Assembly (NCBI GenBank): GCA_014762625.1
Contig: JABURQ010000058.1
Coordinates: forward strand, 1-64,000
Direction: 5' to 3'
Source of the DNA: Planctomycetaceae bacterium
GTDB lineage: Bacteria; Planctomycetota; Planctomycetia; Planctomycetales; Planctomycetaceae
DNA: 64,000 nucleotides
Position numbers and translations under genes: made by a program. Below are positions 1 through 9,718 of the stretch, one piece after another (position 1 is the first letter of the stretch; each line of letters begins with the position of its first letter). The notes under the pieces were generated by a model, which worked only from the letters and a program-made list of their open reading frames with translations, was not told the DNA's origin and ran no database searches.

Positions 1-91
1 GTTGTTCACACAGCAAACCGCAACTGACCACTGACCAATCACAACTAACAAAAAATCAAATTGCCAAAGATCGCGTTGTGGATCGCCGGAT

Positions 92-123
92 TCCAAAATC
101 GAAAATCACGAATCCAAAATCGA
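92..123. repeat. Two direct copies of an 11-bp AT-rich unit
   Basis: The 11-mer TCCAAAATCGA occurs at 92-102 and again at 113-123, offset by 21 bp, with a related GAAAATCACGA between them. It sits in non-coding DNA and looks like a degenerate intergenic repeat. No function is inferred. Confidence 0.5.
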
Positions 124-172
124 TCAACGCTAACTCTGGTACGAGTCCGAGAACAAGACCAATCTTGGGTGC

Positions 173-195
173 CACTGGCGGCTTTCCGGCCAGTG
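173..195. repeat. GC-rich palindrome CACTGGC-N9-GCCAGTG
   Basis: A perfect 7-bp inverted repeat, CACTGGC at 173-179 and GCCAGTG at 189-195, flanks a 9-base loop. There is no T-tract on either side, so it is unlikely to be an intrinsic terminator. It resembles short intergenic palindromes that recur in planctomycete genomes, but that comparison is from memory and needs a genome-wide count. Confidence 0.45.
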
Positions 196-563
196 TTTGA
201 ATGGAACCGGAATGAATGGGAACACGCATGAGACGGAAGAAAACGGAGTCCCACGGAAGAAAGAGAAGAAGAATGACCACAAAAAACGCAAACAGGCAGA
301 AAGATTGAGAATTCTTATTGTGGAACTAACGATAAAAAGTTTTGAAAGCTGCGCAAATTTATGAAGTTTGATGAGTGATTCTGCTTCACCTGCAATCCTC
401 TCGTTCGCTCGGGAGGCTCACATGAACCGGCTCGTTCCAATCGCCAATCCACCCGACGGAAGCGGGCTGCGGACAATGATATTGATATCAGCGATCGTTA
501 ATGCGACACTGGACGAGAAGATCACAAGAGGCTGGGGACGATCGCTGGATCGGAAGGGATAAA

Positions 564-1916
564 ATGTTTCGTCGTCGCGAACTACTGCAAGTTGGCTGCT
601 CTTCGGTTTTAGGGCTGGGGTTGTCGGAAATCCTGCAACGTCAGGCTCTCGCGGGGAGCGACACGAGCCGCATCAAGTCGGTGGTGTTCGCGTTTCTCTC
701 CGGCGGTGGCAGCCATATCGACATGTTCGACCCGAAACCGGAAGCCTCCGCCATCAAGGGAGAATTTGACCCGATCGCGACGGCCATTCCCGGTGTGACT
801 TTTTCCGAGAAAATGCCTGGGTTGGCCGCTCGGGCGGGGAAACTGGCGGTGGTGCGGTCTATGTCGCACGATGACAATCGTCACTTGTCGGGCTCTCATA
901 ACGCCTTGACTGGGGCGGTCCAGCCGTTTCGCGGCACGTCCAACGAAGCCAAGTCGCTCAACCGGGGAGACTGGCCCTCTTACGGATCGGCGATGGCATA
1001 TTTTCGGCCCCGTGCCGATCAATTACCGAGTCAGGTGACGATTCCCAATCCCTTGATCGAAGGGGTTCTGGTCTGGCCCGGACAACATGCCGGTTTCATC
1101 GGTCCCAAATACGATCCCTTTGTGCAAAACCACGATCCCAACAGCAAAGACTACAAGGTCACCGGGCTTACTCTGCTCGATGGCCTAAGCATCAGCCGAC
1201 TCGAAAGCCGGCGCAACCTGCTGGCGAGCATCGACCGACAACAGCAAGCGGTCAACAATTCGCGCCAGGGGACCAAATACAGCTTGCAGCAGGAGTTGGC
1301 GTTCTCGATGCTCACGTCACCGAAGCTCAAAAACGCTCTCGATATCAACGCCGAATCGGACGACGTGCGCGATCGTTATGGTCGTCATAAATACGGTCAG
1401 ACGCTGTTACTCGCGCGTCGTCTGGTGGAACTTGAAATACCGGTCATCCAGTGCAACATGGGACACGTGCAGATGTGGGACACTCACGTGGATCACTTCC
1501 CCAGACTGAAAACGATGCTCCCGGCACTCGATACGGGGCTGTCCGCGTTACTGGACGATCTCGATGAACGCGGGTTACTGGAGCAGACGCTGGTGATCTG
1601 CGCGGGAGAATTTGGGCGGACTCCCAAAATCTCGCCCCTCGCCGGACAGTCGGTTCCCGGTCGGCATCACTGGGCTCCCGCTTACACGGCAATCTTTGCC
1701 GGAGGGGGAATCCTGCCGGGTCAAGTGATCGGGAAGACGGACGGCATCGGCGCTTACCCGGTGACGGTTCCGTTTCATCCGAACGACATGGGGGCCACGA
1801 TCTACAGCTATCTGGGCATCGATCCGGAAGCGACGTTGCCGGATCGCTTGAATCGTCCCAGACATCTGAACCGGGGCAAAGTCATGGACGTCCTGACCAC
1901 CGGCGTCCCGACCTGA
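564..1916 (+). CDS. Tat-exported DUF1501 domain protein
   Basis: 450 residues. DUF1501 proteins are sulfatase/phosphatase-fold relatives of unknown activity, exported by the Tat pathway and very abundant in planctomycetes. The start at 564 is preferred over an upstream in-frame ATG (501) because it places a twin-arginine signal (RRRELLQVG, residues 3-11) and hydrophobic stretch at the N-terminus. Family-typical segments are seen: a GGGSHIDMFDPKP motif near residue 55, NHD/SHN-type metal-like positions, ARRLVE near 288, and CAGEFGRTP near residue 350 followed by a conserved H-H-W. It stands alone here, without the PSCyt1/DUF1549 partner that usually precedes such genes. Downstream is an exported beta-propeller protein on the same strand. 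Confidence 0.85.
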   Translation: MFRRRELLQVGCSSVLGLGLSEILQRQALAGSDTSRIKSVVFAFLSGGGSHIDMFDPKPEASAIKGEFDPIATAIPGVTFSEKMPGLAARAGKLAVVRSMSHDDNRHLSGSHNALTGAVQPFRGTSNEAKSLNRGDWPSYGSAMAYFRPRADQLPSQVTIPNPLIEGVLVWPGQHAGFIGPKYDPFVQNHDPNSKDYKVTGLTLLDGLSISRLESRRNLLASIDRQQQAVNNSRQGTKYSLQQELAFSMLTSPKLKNALDINAESDDVRDRYGRHKYGQTLLLARRLVELEIPVIQCNMGHVQMWDTHVDHFPRLKTMLPALDTGLSALLDDLDERGLLEQTLVICAGEFGRTPKISPLAGQSVPGRHHWAPAYTAIFAGGGILPGQVIGKTDGIGAYPVTVPFHPNDMGATIYSYLGIDPEATLPDRLNRPRHLNRGKVMDVLTTGVPT

Positions 1917-1986
1917 TTTCTTCGAGACCCATTCTCGCGTCGTGTGGTCGTGATATCATGTCTTGTCTCAACACCGGAAAAATCAC

Positions 1987-3474
1987 ATGAATCGCTGCTC
2001 GATCATTGACCGGACGATAATTACCTCGATCATGCTGTTAGGCTCTGTTGTCGTTTCTGACGGACCACAGCGGTGTCTGGGGAGTCCTCCGCTCGCGAAG
2101 ACTTCGGCCAACGCGACCGCTGCGAAAACGGCTTCCGAACAATATCGAACCAATCCCTTCGTAATCACGCTGCAACAGCGTGTTCCCGAGCATGACAACC
2201 GAGGCTCACTGTTTGCCTGCGAACTCGATGGAGATGGCCAGATCGATTTCCTGGTCACCAGCCCCGGTGCCGTTGGAGCTTACGGTCATGATGGAGAGTT
2301 GCTGTGGGTGAAGCATGACGACATTCGCCTGTCTCGATCGGCCAACGGGGGAACCGGTTATCCAGGGATGCAGGCTCCGGGGGCGATCGTCGGCGCACAT
2401 GACGGAAACTCGTTCGTCGCTTATCTGACGAATCAAGGCAAGTTGATGATCCGCAGCGGCAGGACGGGGGAACTCGAACGAGCCTTTGATTTTCCCGGCG
2501 GTCAGGGACTGGCTATCGCCAACCTGCGAGGCCAGGGGGATCAGGACGCCGTCATTCAATACAGCCAGCGCGAACTGCGAGCCGTCAATCTGATCTCGGG
2601 AGAGACGTTGTGGCACACGAAAGACTGGTTCGGGATCGAGCACTCTCAAGTGCGAACGGCGGACGTAGACGGCGATGGTCTCGATGAAGTCCTCGGTCCG
2701 ATTCTTCTCGACGCGAAGGGAAATCGAATCGGCTCCTGGGATCTGAAACGAGATCGGGGAACCTACTTGCGCTCACTCGACAGCCTCGCCGTGGGGGACA
2801 TCGTTCCCGGCAACCCGCTGGAAATCGTGCTGGCCGAGCAGGGGGGCAACAACGAAGCGATCGCCTTTAACGTGAAGCAGATTCTCTGGGGCCGGCGGCG
2901 CGACAATATCCCGCCGACGGGGCAGTGTGCGCGGGAACGCGATCCGGACAAAATTGCCGTTGGGGACTTCGATCCGGACAGTCCCGGTCTGGAAGTGTTT
3001 GCTCGTTCTGCCTGCGGCCACGAGCCGTGGATCATGAACTCCAGCGGCAAAATTATCGCGACCTGGCGCGTGCTTGATACCGCTCCGGAGGGGTGGTGTA
3101 CCGTGGAGAGCGAATCTCATCCCGACGTCGAAGGGGGGATCGATGTCGTGCGCGCGATTGACTGGGTCGGCGATGCTTCCCGCCGTCATCTGTTTGTCAA
3201 AGAGCGGCATCTCGACGGCAAGGCCGCGATTGTCGATCCGCTGGACGGTCAGTTCCTGAAGGTCTTTGACGTTCAGGCGACGCGAACGTATTCGGCGGAT
3301 ATCTCGGGTGATTTTCGCGAGGAAGTGGTCATTGTCGAAGCGGGCGACCGTGGGGAGGCCCGGCTGAAGATTTTTTGGAATGCAGCGGACGCTGAGGTTC
3401 CAGGGTTACCCAGCCCCTGGGACGACGCTCTCTATCGACGACTGAAGCAGAATTGGAACTATTATTCTCCGTAG
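1987..3474 (+). CDS. Secreted FG-GAP/VCBS-like beta-propeller protein
   Basis: 495 residues with an N-terminal signal-like segment (hydrophobic residues about 10-24). The body contains several Asp-rich FG-GAP/VCBS-type blades (DGDGQIDFL near residue 80, DVDGDGLDEVLG near 225), the architecture of extracellular beta-propellers such as rhamnogalacturonan lyase-like and integrin-like proteins. The ATG at 1987 is chosen; an in-frame TTG at 1963 is eight codons upstream but has no better ribosome site. Substrate and activity cannot be assigned. It follows a DUF1501 gene by 70 bp and may be cotranscribed with it. Coding confidence is high, specific function low. Confidence 0.75.
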   Translation: MNRCSIIDRTIITSIMLLGSVVVSDGPQRCLGSPPLAKTSANATAAKTASEQYRTNPFVITLQQRVPEHDNRGSLFACELDGDGQIDFLVTSPGAVGAYGHDGELLWVKHDDIRLSRSANGGTGYPGMQAPGAIVGAHDGNSFVAYLTNQGKLMIRSGRTGELERAFDFPGGQGLAIANLRGQGDQDAVIQYSQRELRAVNLISGETLWHTKDWFGIEHSQVRTADVDGDGLDEVLGPILLDAKGNRIGSWDLKRDRGTYLRSLDSLAVGDIVPGNPLEIVLAEQGGNNEAIAFNVKQILWGRRRDNIPPTGQCARERDPDKIAVGDFDPDSPGLEVFARSACGHEPWIMNSSGKIIATWRVLDTAPEGWCTVESESHPDVEGGIDVVRAIDWVGDASRRHLFVKERHLDGKAAIVDPLDGQFLKVFDVQATRTYSADISGDFREEVVIVEAGDRGEARLKIFWNAADAEVPGLPSPWDDALYRRLKQNWNYYSP

Positions 3475-3552
3475 CCGTCTGCCACCTGTAGGAAGTCCTA
3501 ATGATTGAAAATACCACTTGGCTCGACGTTGCCACAGCCAACTGAAAGCCGT

Positions 3553-4551
3553 TCACGGCAATTCGGGCGGTTTGACGTCGGGGTAGTTTTCGCTGGCGAG
3601 GCCTTCCTTGAGGAACGTGACCAGATCCTGCTTTTCCTGGTCGGTCAGATTCAGCGGGAAGAGTTCCTCATCGAGGAATTCATTCTCGATGCCCCCTTTG
3701 TCGTAGTGCTCGACGACTGCTTCGAGCGTCTTCAGGCTGCCGTCGTGCATGTAGGGAGCCGATCTGGCGATGTCCCGCAGGCCGGGTGTTTTGAACGAGC
3801 CGGTGTCGCCGCCCAGTTTGCTGATGGCGACGCGACCTTCGTCGGGCTCTTTGGCGTCCATCCCGACCCCGATGTTATGGAAGGCGTTATCGGTGAAGTT
3901 CGAACCGGTGTGACAGGCGGAGCAGTTCGCTTTGCCGAAAAAGAGCTTCATCCCCCGTGCGGCGGATTCGGAGAGCGCTTCTTTGTTGCCCGCTTCGTAT
4001 TGGTCGTACGGAGCGTTCCCGGACAGAACGGTCCGCTCGAACGCCGCGATCGCTTTGGCGATATTCTCCGAGGTGGCGTCGGTGCCGAAGACTTTTTGAA
4101 ACTGTTCTTTGTAGCCGGGGATGGCGTTCAATTTCTTTTCGACGTTCTCGAGCGATTCGCCCATTTCGATCGGATTCTGGATCGGGCCGAGGGCCTGTTC
4201 TTCGAGACTCCCCGCGCGGCCGTCCCAGAACTGAAAACGGTGGTACGCGGCGTTGATAATGGTGGGGGAAGACCGTCCTCCCTTCTGGCCGGCGATTCCT
4301 GTGGCGACTGGGGCGTCGTTGCTCCAGCCTTTTTTGGGATCGTGGCACGAGGCGCAACTGATCGTGTTGTCCTTGGAGAGGCGTTTGTCGAAATAGAGCT
4401 GCTTGCCGAGTTCGATTTTCGCCTCCGACATCGGGTTATCGTCGGGAACTTTGACCGGTTTGAGTCCGAGCGGCGGTTCGGCGTGCAGCGTGGAGGCGAG
4501 ACCGAGGACCGCGATCAGGCTCAGCGTCGGGATCAGGATATGTTTCGACAT
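3553..4551 (-). CDS. Dihaem cytochrome c peroxidase family protein (CcpA/MauG-like)
   Basis: 332 residues with a cleavable signal peptide (ends near HAEP). Two CXXCH haem-attachment motifs are present: CASCH near residue 75 and CSACH near 215. This is the hallmark arrangement of periplasmic dihaem peroxidases that reduce hydrogen peroxide with electrons from small cytochromes, and of the related MauG enzymes. The start at 4551 has a GGAG Shine-Dalgarno nine bases upstream; an upstream alternative lacks the signal peptide at its N-terminus. It is convergent with the beta-propeller gene and divergent from the following membrane protein. Whether it is a classical peroxidase or a MauG-type oxidase cannot be decided from the motifs alone. 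Confidence 0.9.
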   Translation of the reverse strand: MSKHILIPTLSLIAVLGLASTLHAEPPLGLKPVKVPDDNPMSEAKIELGKQLYFDKRLSKDNTISCASCHDPKKGWSNDAPVATGIAGQKGGRSSPTIINAAYHRFQFWDGRAGSLEEQALGPIQNPIEMGESLENVEKKLNAIPGYKEQFQKVFGTDATSENIAKAIAAFERTVLSGNAPYDQYEAGNKEALSESAARGMKLFFGKANCSACHTGSNFTDNAFHNIGVGMDAKEPDEGRVAISKLGGDTGSFKTPGLRDIARSAPYMHDGSLKTLEAVVEHYDKGGIENEFLDEELFPLNLTDQEKQDLVTFLKEGLASENYPDVKPPELP

Positions 4552-4779
4552 GGTGGAATTCTCCGGGAATGTCAGCAACTCGTTTTGAATACTGGGTTTG
4601 CTTCATATTGAGGGAGACGCGGGCGGGTTTCAAGAGTCTGTTTGACGATCTGGCTCGATCGCGAGAGTTCTCGCGGAATTGGGCTTCATGGAAATTCGGG
4701 ATTCTGGTAAAAATTACATTCGGACAGGAGGTCCACCCCGAACCGAGTCGGGGGCTCCGCTCACATAAGGGATTTTCGA

Positions 4780-6930
4780 GTGAGCCACTCAACGGAATCA
4801 ACAATCTTTCAGCGACTTTTGCAGCCGTTTCTGTACGTCTGGCTGCAGCTTCGTCGTGGTCTCTTTCATCTGACCCACACCGACCGCACACCTGCGCTGG
4901 TCGTACGCCCCAAGGTTTTTAACGCTGAGTCGGGGGAGGCTGAAGAGTCGTTCGACGATTCTTCACACAGAACCCATGCAAACTTACCGTTGTCTTCATC
5001 GGAAATTGCCGATCTGAATACTGAAAGGAGCCTGCATGCTGATCACTCTGAAACCGTGGTGGACGAGACCTCTCCCCTGGGAACAGAGACAAACTCCGGG
5101 GTGGCGGAATCGTCGTCGTACCGAATTCTGGACGAATCGGAACGACTACCGTCTACAACGGAAACTGTATCAGCAGAAGCAGCTCGAACAGACGATGTGG
5201 CTGCGCGTCCGTCAGAAGATGATGAAACCGATCGGCTGACCGTCTGGTTCGGTCCGCCGTCCCGCAAGCGAAATTTATGGATGTTTGTGGGAACGACGGG
5301 GACCGTGGGGCTTATTCTGGCGTTGATTCTGCTGTTTCAGACGAATCCGCCGGAAGACGTCCAGATTGCGATGTCGAAGAAAAAAGCGGAAGAGAAGAAG
5401 GTGGTCGAAGAGACGCCGGAGCCGGAGCCGGACCCCGAACCGACGATCGTTGCGAAAGTTGAACCGGAACCAGAGCCCGATCCCGAACCGGAAATCACGC
5501 CCGAGCCGACACCTCCACCTGTCGAAGATCAGTTTGACGTGCAGGTGATTTTATTGCCGGGGCCTCCCGAGAAGAACCAGGGGGAACAATTTGAAGTGAC
5601 CGGAGAGGAGGAACCGATCATTCCCGACGACGGCTTCGATCTGGTCACCACCCACTGGCAGGAATCCGCCCTGCTCGATCTCCCCAACGTCGATCCCTGG
5701 GCCGAGTTACAGAAACTCGTCCCGCTGGAGCCGTTTGGCCCGCGCGATTACGTACTCGATCCCATTCCGGGAGGCGCGGTGACGGCCTCTTTTCTGACGA
5801 CCCAGCCGCGTCGCGGTACGCAGTCGTTACTGATGCCTTACGAGATGTCCCTCACCAATACCGGCGCGTCGAAGATCGATCGCGTCGTCCTTGAGCAGTC
5901 GTTGCCCGCATCGATCGAATTGCGGGAAACCTCCGCCGTCCACGCCGCCGAGGATCGTACACTTCGTTGGGAATATGAAAATCTCTCGCCGCAAGAGCAA
6001 TGGCGGGTGCCGATGGTGGTCGTGCCGACGTTGCAAGGGCAGGTCTCTCTGCCGACGACGATTGAAGTGGGGCGGGTCGCTTCCGCGAAAACATTGGTTC
6101 AACGACCGGACATCGAACTGTCGCTGACCTGCGAACCGGCGGCCCAATATAAGAAATATCATCAGATCGTGTTCCTGATGAAAAACACCGGCGAAGTCCC
6201 GTTGCACAATCTGCTGATGGACGTGCAGTTGACGGGGAATCTGTCGCACCGTTTCGGGCAGGATTTCGAATTCTTCGAAGAGCAACTCGACGTCGGTCAG
6301 ACGCGGCGGGCTCTGTTACACGTGAAAACGGAAGACCTCGGCGGAGCGAACCTGCAGGCGTCTCTCGTGACGGATGAAGGAGCCGAAGCGGCGGGACAAT
6401 GCGAATTCGCGATCGTGGGGAACGGTGAGATCGAAGCCCGCGGCGTCGAGTCTTCGCCACGTGAGCCGGGTAAGGATGAATTCCAACAACCGGCACCGCT
6501 CGCCGAGGAAGAGTCCCGCACCTGGCGCGAACGAAAAGGAACAGCGAAAGAGAAACCTGATTTCTCTTCCGAGAGTTCCGAGTCGTCCTTTGCGCGACCC
6601 AACAGAGCTCCGAGAACTTTACAAGCTGCGGAGGAAGCAGCGACCGACCGGAAACCGCCCGAGAAAGAATCCGCTCCCCCCAGCAAACCGGAGACGGTTG
6701 AGGAATTTCCGGAATTTCCCGGTTTTGAACCGTTACCCGAGCGGAAATCCGCATCGGAGCCCTCGGAAACCAAGAACGAATCGGTGACAGAACCGTCGTT
6801 CGACCCGCCGCCGAAGCAGGACGATGCTGCGAAAGATTCCGACTCGCCTGCCGAGGATCCTTTCGCTCCGATGGAGACGGAGGAGGATCCCTTTGCCCCG
6901 TCGAAGAAAGAGGACGGGTTCTTCGAATAA
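4780..6930 (+). CDS. Large membrane-anchored protein with Pro/Glu spacer and DUF11-like beta domains
   Basis: 716 residues starting at a GTG preceded by AAGGGA. A single transmembrane helix (about 166-187) separates an acidic, Ser/Thr-rich N-terminal cytoplasmic part (with a basic LQLRRG patch near the start) from an outside part. Just after the membrane comes a Lys/Glu helix and then a rigid PEPEPDPEP-type spacer (about 207-250). Residues about 330-570 look like two immunoglobulin-like beta domains resembling DUF11/CARDB (asymmetric LTNTGASKIDRVVLEQ and LMKNTGEVPLHNL patterns). The last 130 residues are acidic, low-complexity and end in repeated EEDPFAP motifs. Not a recognised family overall; probably a cell-surface or envelope-spanning structural protein. 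Confidence 0.75.
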   Translation: MSHSTESTIFQRLLQPFLYVWLQLRRGLFHLTHTDRTPALVVRPKVFNAESGEAEESFDDSSHRTHANLPLSSSEIADLNTERSLHADHSETVVDETSPLGTETNSGVAESSSYRILDESERLPSTTETVSAEAARTDDVAARPSEDDETDRLTVWFGPPSRKRNLWMFVGTTGTVGLILALILLFQTNPPEDVQIAMSKKKAEEKKVVEETPEPEPDPEPTIVAKVEPEPEPDPEPEITPEPTPPPVEDQFDVQVILLPGPPEKNQGEQFEVTGEEEPIIPDDGFDLVTTHWQESALLDLPNVDPWAELQKLVPLEPFGPRDYVLDPIPGGAVTASFLTTQPRRGTQSLLMPYEMSLTNTGASKIDRVVLEQSLPASIELRETSAVHAAEDRTLRWEYENLSPQEQWRVPMVVVPTLQGQVSLPTTIEVGRVASAKTLVQRPDIELSLTCEPAAQYKKYHQIVFLMKNTGEVPLHNLLMDVQLTGNLSHRFGQDFEFFEEQLDVGQTRRALLHVKTEDLGGANLQASLVTDEGAEAAGQCEFAIVGNGEIEARGVESSPREPGKDEFQQPAPLAEEESRTWRERKGTAKEKPDFSSESSESSFARPNRAPRTLQAAEEAATDRKPPEKESAPPSKPETVEEFPEFPGFEPLPERKSASEPSETKNESVTEPSFDPPPKQDDAAKDSDSPAEDPFAPMETEEDPFAPSKKEDGFFE

Positions 6931-7080
6931 CCGGCGTGGGACTTGATGGCTTCCTGGACGGGTGAGCAACCGTCATCTGCGCGGGTAGCCACTCTCTGAG
7001 GGGAAATTATTGGTTCAACGGTGATTGATGTGTTATAATACATGTCCCGCCAGCGTTCCCTCCTTATGCAGTGTCCCACC

Positions 7081-9705
7081 ATGAAACGATCTCTATTTGT
7101 GACGCTTATTGTCGTCTGCGCGTTGTTTCAAACGTCGTCTGCTTCCGCCGAAGATAAGCTGACGTATGAAGAACACGTGCGACCTATTCTGAAGGCGAAC
7201 TGCTTCCACTGTCACGGCGAAGAAAAAGAACTCGCCGGCGGTCTCGACCTGCGTCTCTCACGTTTGCTGGTGGCGGGGGGAGAATCGGGATCGGCGATCG
7301 TACCGGGAGATGCTGAATCGAGTTTGCTGATCAGTTACGTTGAGACCGGCATGATGCCACCCTCCGAAGAACAACAGCTTTCCGCCGACGACATCGCGGT
7401 CCTTTCCCGCTGGATCGATCAGGGAGCGAAGACGTTACGTCCCGAACCGGAAGAAACCCCTGTGCCGGGAGAATTGCTGATTACCACGGAAGACCGCGAA
7501 CACTGGGCGTTTCAGCCGATTGTCAAACCGGAGGTGCCTGCGGTCAAGCCAGAGATCGCCAATCCGATCGACGCGTTCGTCGCCGCGAAATTATCCAAAC
7601 ACAATCTGACTTTCTCTCCGCGTGCCGACAAAATCACGTTGCTGCGTCGAGCCTGTTTCGACTTGTTGGGATTGCCGCCGACTCTGGAGCAGATTAACCA
7701 GTTTGTGAACGACGAATCGTCCGATGCTTACGAGCGGATGATCGATCGTCTGTTATCGTCGCCTCATTACGGCGAACGTTGGGGGCGGCACTGGCTCGAT
7801 GTGGTCGGGTACGCGGATTCCGAAGGGTACAACGATAAGGATCTGATTCGTGAAGATGCCTGGAGTTATCGCGATTACGTGATCCGTTCGCTCAATAACG
7901 ATAAGCCGTGGGATCGTTTCATCATCGAACAACTTGCCGGTGACGAATTGGTTCAGGCGACTCACGCGAATGCACAAGGGCTCGGGAATAAGGATTCCGA
8001 GTCGCTCGAATTATTGACGGCGACGGGATATCTGCGGATGGCTCCGGACGGGTCGGGCTCCTCTCCCGACGATCCGCAACTGGCGCGCAAGGAAGTGGTC
8101 ACCGATACCGTGAAAGTGGTTTCTTCCTCGTTGTTGGGACTGACGGTTGGATGTGCCGAGTGTCATCACCACCGGTTTGACCCCATTCCCCAGGAGGATT
8201 TCTATCGTCTGCGGGCCATCTTTGCTCCCGTGTACGACATGGAAAAATGGCGGATGCCGGCGGCTCGTCGGATGGCGATCCTCTCTCCCGAGGAAAAAGC
8301 CAAAGCGGACGAGATTGAAGCGAAGGCGAAAAAGCTCGACGAACAGCACGACCAGCGTAAAGAAGAAGTGATGCGGATCATCCTCGGCCGCGTGCTGGAG
8401 ACGATTCCGGAAGAGCAACGGGAATACGCACTCAAAACGTTCGAGACACCGAAAGCCAAACGTGACGTCGAGCAAACGAATTTTGCCGAAGAACAATACC
8501 CGATGTTGGGGCTTCTGCGAGTCGGAACATTGCATCTTTTTTTGGCGAGATTTGAGGATGAAAAAGAACTCAAAGAGTCGTACGAGAAATTCCAGAAAGA
8601 GGCTCAGGAACTTCGCAAAGACAAGCCGCAACCGACCTACGTCCGCGTGGCGACCGAAGATACGTCGCACGTTCCCGAAACGCATGTGTTCCACCGCGGC
8701 GATGTGAACTCACCCGAAGAAGCCGTTATTCCTCCTGGCGGATTGAAGGTGGTCTCTCCCGTCGCGGCGAAGGTCACTCAGAAGACCTTCCCTGAGAATA
8801 ACGATAGTTTGCCGACAACCGGTCGGCGTCTGGCGTATGCCGAGTATCTGACGAACGGCAAACATCCGCTGGTGAGTCGCGTTCTGGTGAATCGATTCTG
8901 GATGCACCACTTCGGACAGGGGCTCGTCGACACGCCGGGCGAATTCGGCCTGAGGAGCAATCCGCCGTCTCATCCGGAATTGCTGGACTGGCTGGCGGCC
9001 GATTTTCAGGAGAACGGCTGGAAACTGAAACGACTCCATAAACTGATCATGACCTCCCGGACCTATCAGCAAACATCGCTGCGAAATGAACAAGCTCAGG
9101 CGATCGATTCCGACAATCGTCTGTTATGGCGGATGCCGGTAAAGCGTCTGGAAGCGGAACTTGTTCGCGATGCGATTCTGGCGGTCAGCGGTAGGTTGAA
9201 CGATCGACCGTTCGGACCGTCAGTTCCGGTGGGAGTCAATCCGGGCGGTGTGGTAACCGTCGGAGGCGGGACGATCTCGGACGACAAGAAAGAGCTGAAA
9301 CGATCGGTCTACATTCAGGTTCGTCGCACGCAACCGGTCGCAATGCTGGAGGCGTTCGACGCGCCGCAGATGGAGCCGAACTGCGAACGGCGTGTTTCCT
9401 CCACGGTCGCCACGCAATCACTGACCATGTTGAACAGTCAATTCATCATCAAGCAATCGCAGGCTTTCGCCGAACGTGTGCTCGAACAAGCGGAAGAGAA
9501 CGCGAACGCCGAACAATTGATTCAGGCCGCCTGGAAACTGGCGCTCGCCGATCAACCGACGACCGAAGAACTGGTCGCGATGAAATCGTTTCTGGCCGAC
9601 CAGCTTCCCGATGCAGACGCCGCCAAGCCGGAGGAACGGACAGCCGCTCTCGCCGCCTTGTGCCAGGTGTTACTCAATTCCAATCGATTTTTATATATCG
9701 ACTGA
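7081..9705 (+). CDS. PSCyt1-DUF1549-DUF1553 secreted haem-binding protein
   Basis: 874 residues with a signal peptide (to about residue 23). Order: planctomycete cytochrome C domain PSCyt1 with a CFHCH haem motif (41-45), DUF1549 containing a second CAECH motif followed by HHRFDP, a charged helical linker of roughly 110 residues (rich in Glu/Lys), then DUF1553 with its RVLVNRFWMHHFG signature and a GGAT-like C-terminal segment. ATG 7081 is favoured over 7042 because it starts the signal peptide. Such genes are normally paired with DUF1501 genes, and one begins 14 bp after this stop. The exact reaction is unknown; a role in extracytoplasmic polysaccharide or polymer metabolism is often proposed. 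Confidence 0.88.
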   Translation: MKRSLFVTLIVVCALFQTSSASAEDKLTYEEHVRPILKANCFHCHGEEKELAGGLDLRLSRLLVAGGESGSAIVPGDAESSLLISYVETGMMPPSEEQQLSADDIAVLSRWIDQGAKTLRPEPEETPVPGELLITTEDREHWAFQPIVKPEVPAVKPEIANPIDAFVAAKLSKHNLTFSPRADKITLLRRACFDLLGLPPTLEQINQFVNDESSDAYERMIDRLLSSPHYGERWGRHWLDVVGYADSEGYNDKDLIREDAWSYRDYVIRSLNNDKPWDRFIIEQLAGDELVQATHANAQGLGNKDSESLELLTATGYLRMAPDGSGSSPDDPQLARKEVVTDTVKVVSSSLLGLTVGCAECHHHRFDPIPQEDFYRLRAIFAPVYDMEKWRMPAARRMAILSPEEKAKADEIEAKAKKLDEQHDQRKEEVMRIILGRVLETIPEEQREYALKTFETPKAKRDVEQTNFAEEQYPMLGLLRVGTLHLFLARFEDEKELKESYEKFQKEAQELRKDKPQPTYVRVATEDTSHVPETHVFHRGDVNSPEEAVIPPGGLKVVSPVAAKVTQKTFPENNDSLPTTGRRLAYAEYLTNGKHPLVSRVLVNRFWMHHFGQGLVDTPGEFGLRSNPPSHPELLDWLAADFQENGWKLKRLHKLIMTSRTYQQTSLRNEQAQAIDSDNRLLWRMPVKRLEAELVRDAILAVSGRLNDRPFGPSVPVGVNPGGVVTVGGGTISDDKKELKRSVYIQVRRTQPVAMLEAFDAPQMEPNCERRVSSTVATQSLTMLNSQFIIKQSQAFAERVLEQAEENANAEQLIQAAWKLALADQPTTEELVAMKSFLADQLPDADAAKPEERTAALAALCQVLLNSNRFLYID

Positions 9706-9718
9706 GAGGTTTCCCAAG

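Larger units (their letters stand above)
1..563. other. Non-coding stretch upstream of the first DUF1501 gene
   Basis: No convincing gene was found. Short open frames on both strands here have no recognisable domain, no good ribosome binding site and overlap one another. The left third contains AT-rich direct repeats (92-123) and a GC-rich hairpin (173-195), both described separately. The stretch 300-360 is AT-rich and could hold promoter elements, but no clear -35/-10 pair was identified. Confidence 0.5.

Noticed and set aside
368..562. 64-codon frame before the first DUF1501 gene
   Set aside because: No domain, no ribosome site, and it overlaps the likely leader of the DUF1501 gene.
501..563. 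Upstream in-frame ATG of the first DUF1501 gene
   Set aside because: It would bury the twin-arginine signal 20 residues inside the protein; the ATG at 564 fits better.
3505..4611. Plus-strand frame of 368 codons opposite the peroxidase gene
   Set aside because: It is the antisense of the dihaem peroxidase, which has signal peptide, haem motifs and a ribosome site.
5852..6976. Long open frame (374 codons) on the minus strand inside the large membrane protein gene
   Set aside because: Antisense to a well-supported gene; composition is Arg/Ser/Pro-rich as expected of a shadow frame in GC-rich coding DNA, and there is no domain or ribosome site.
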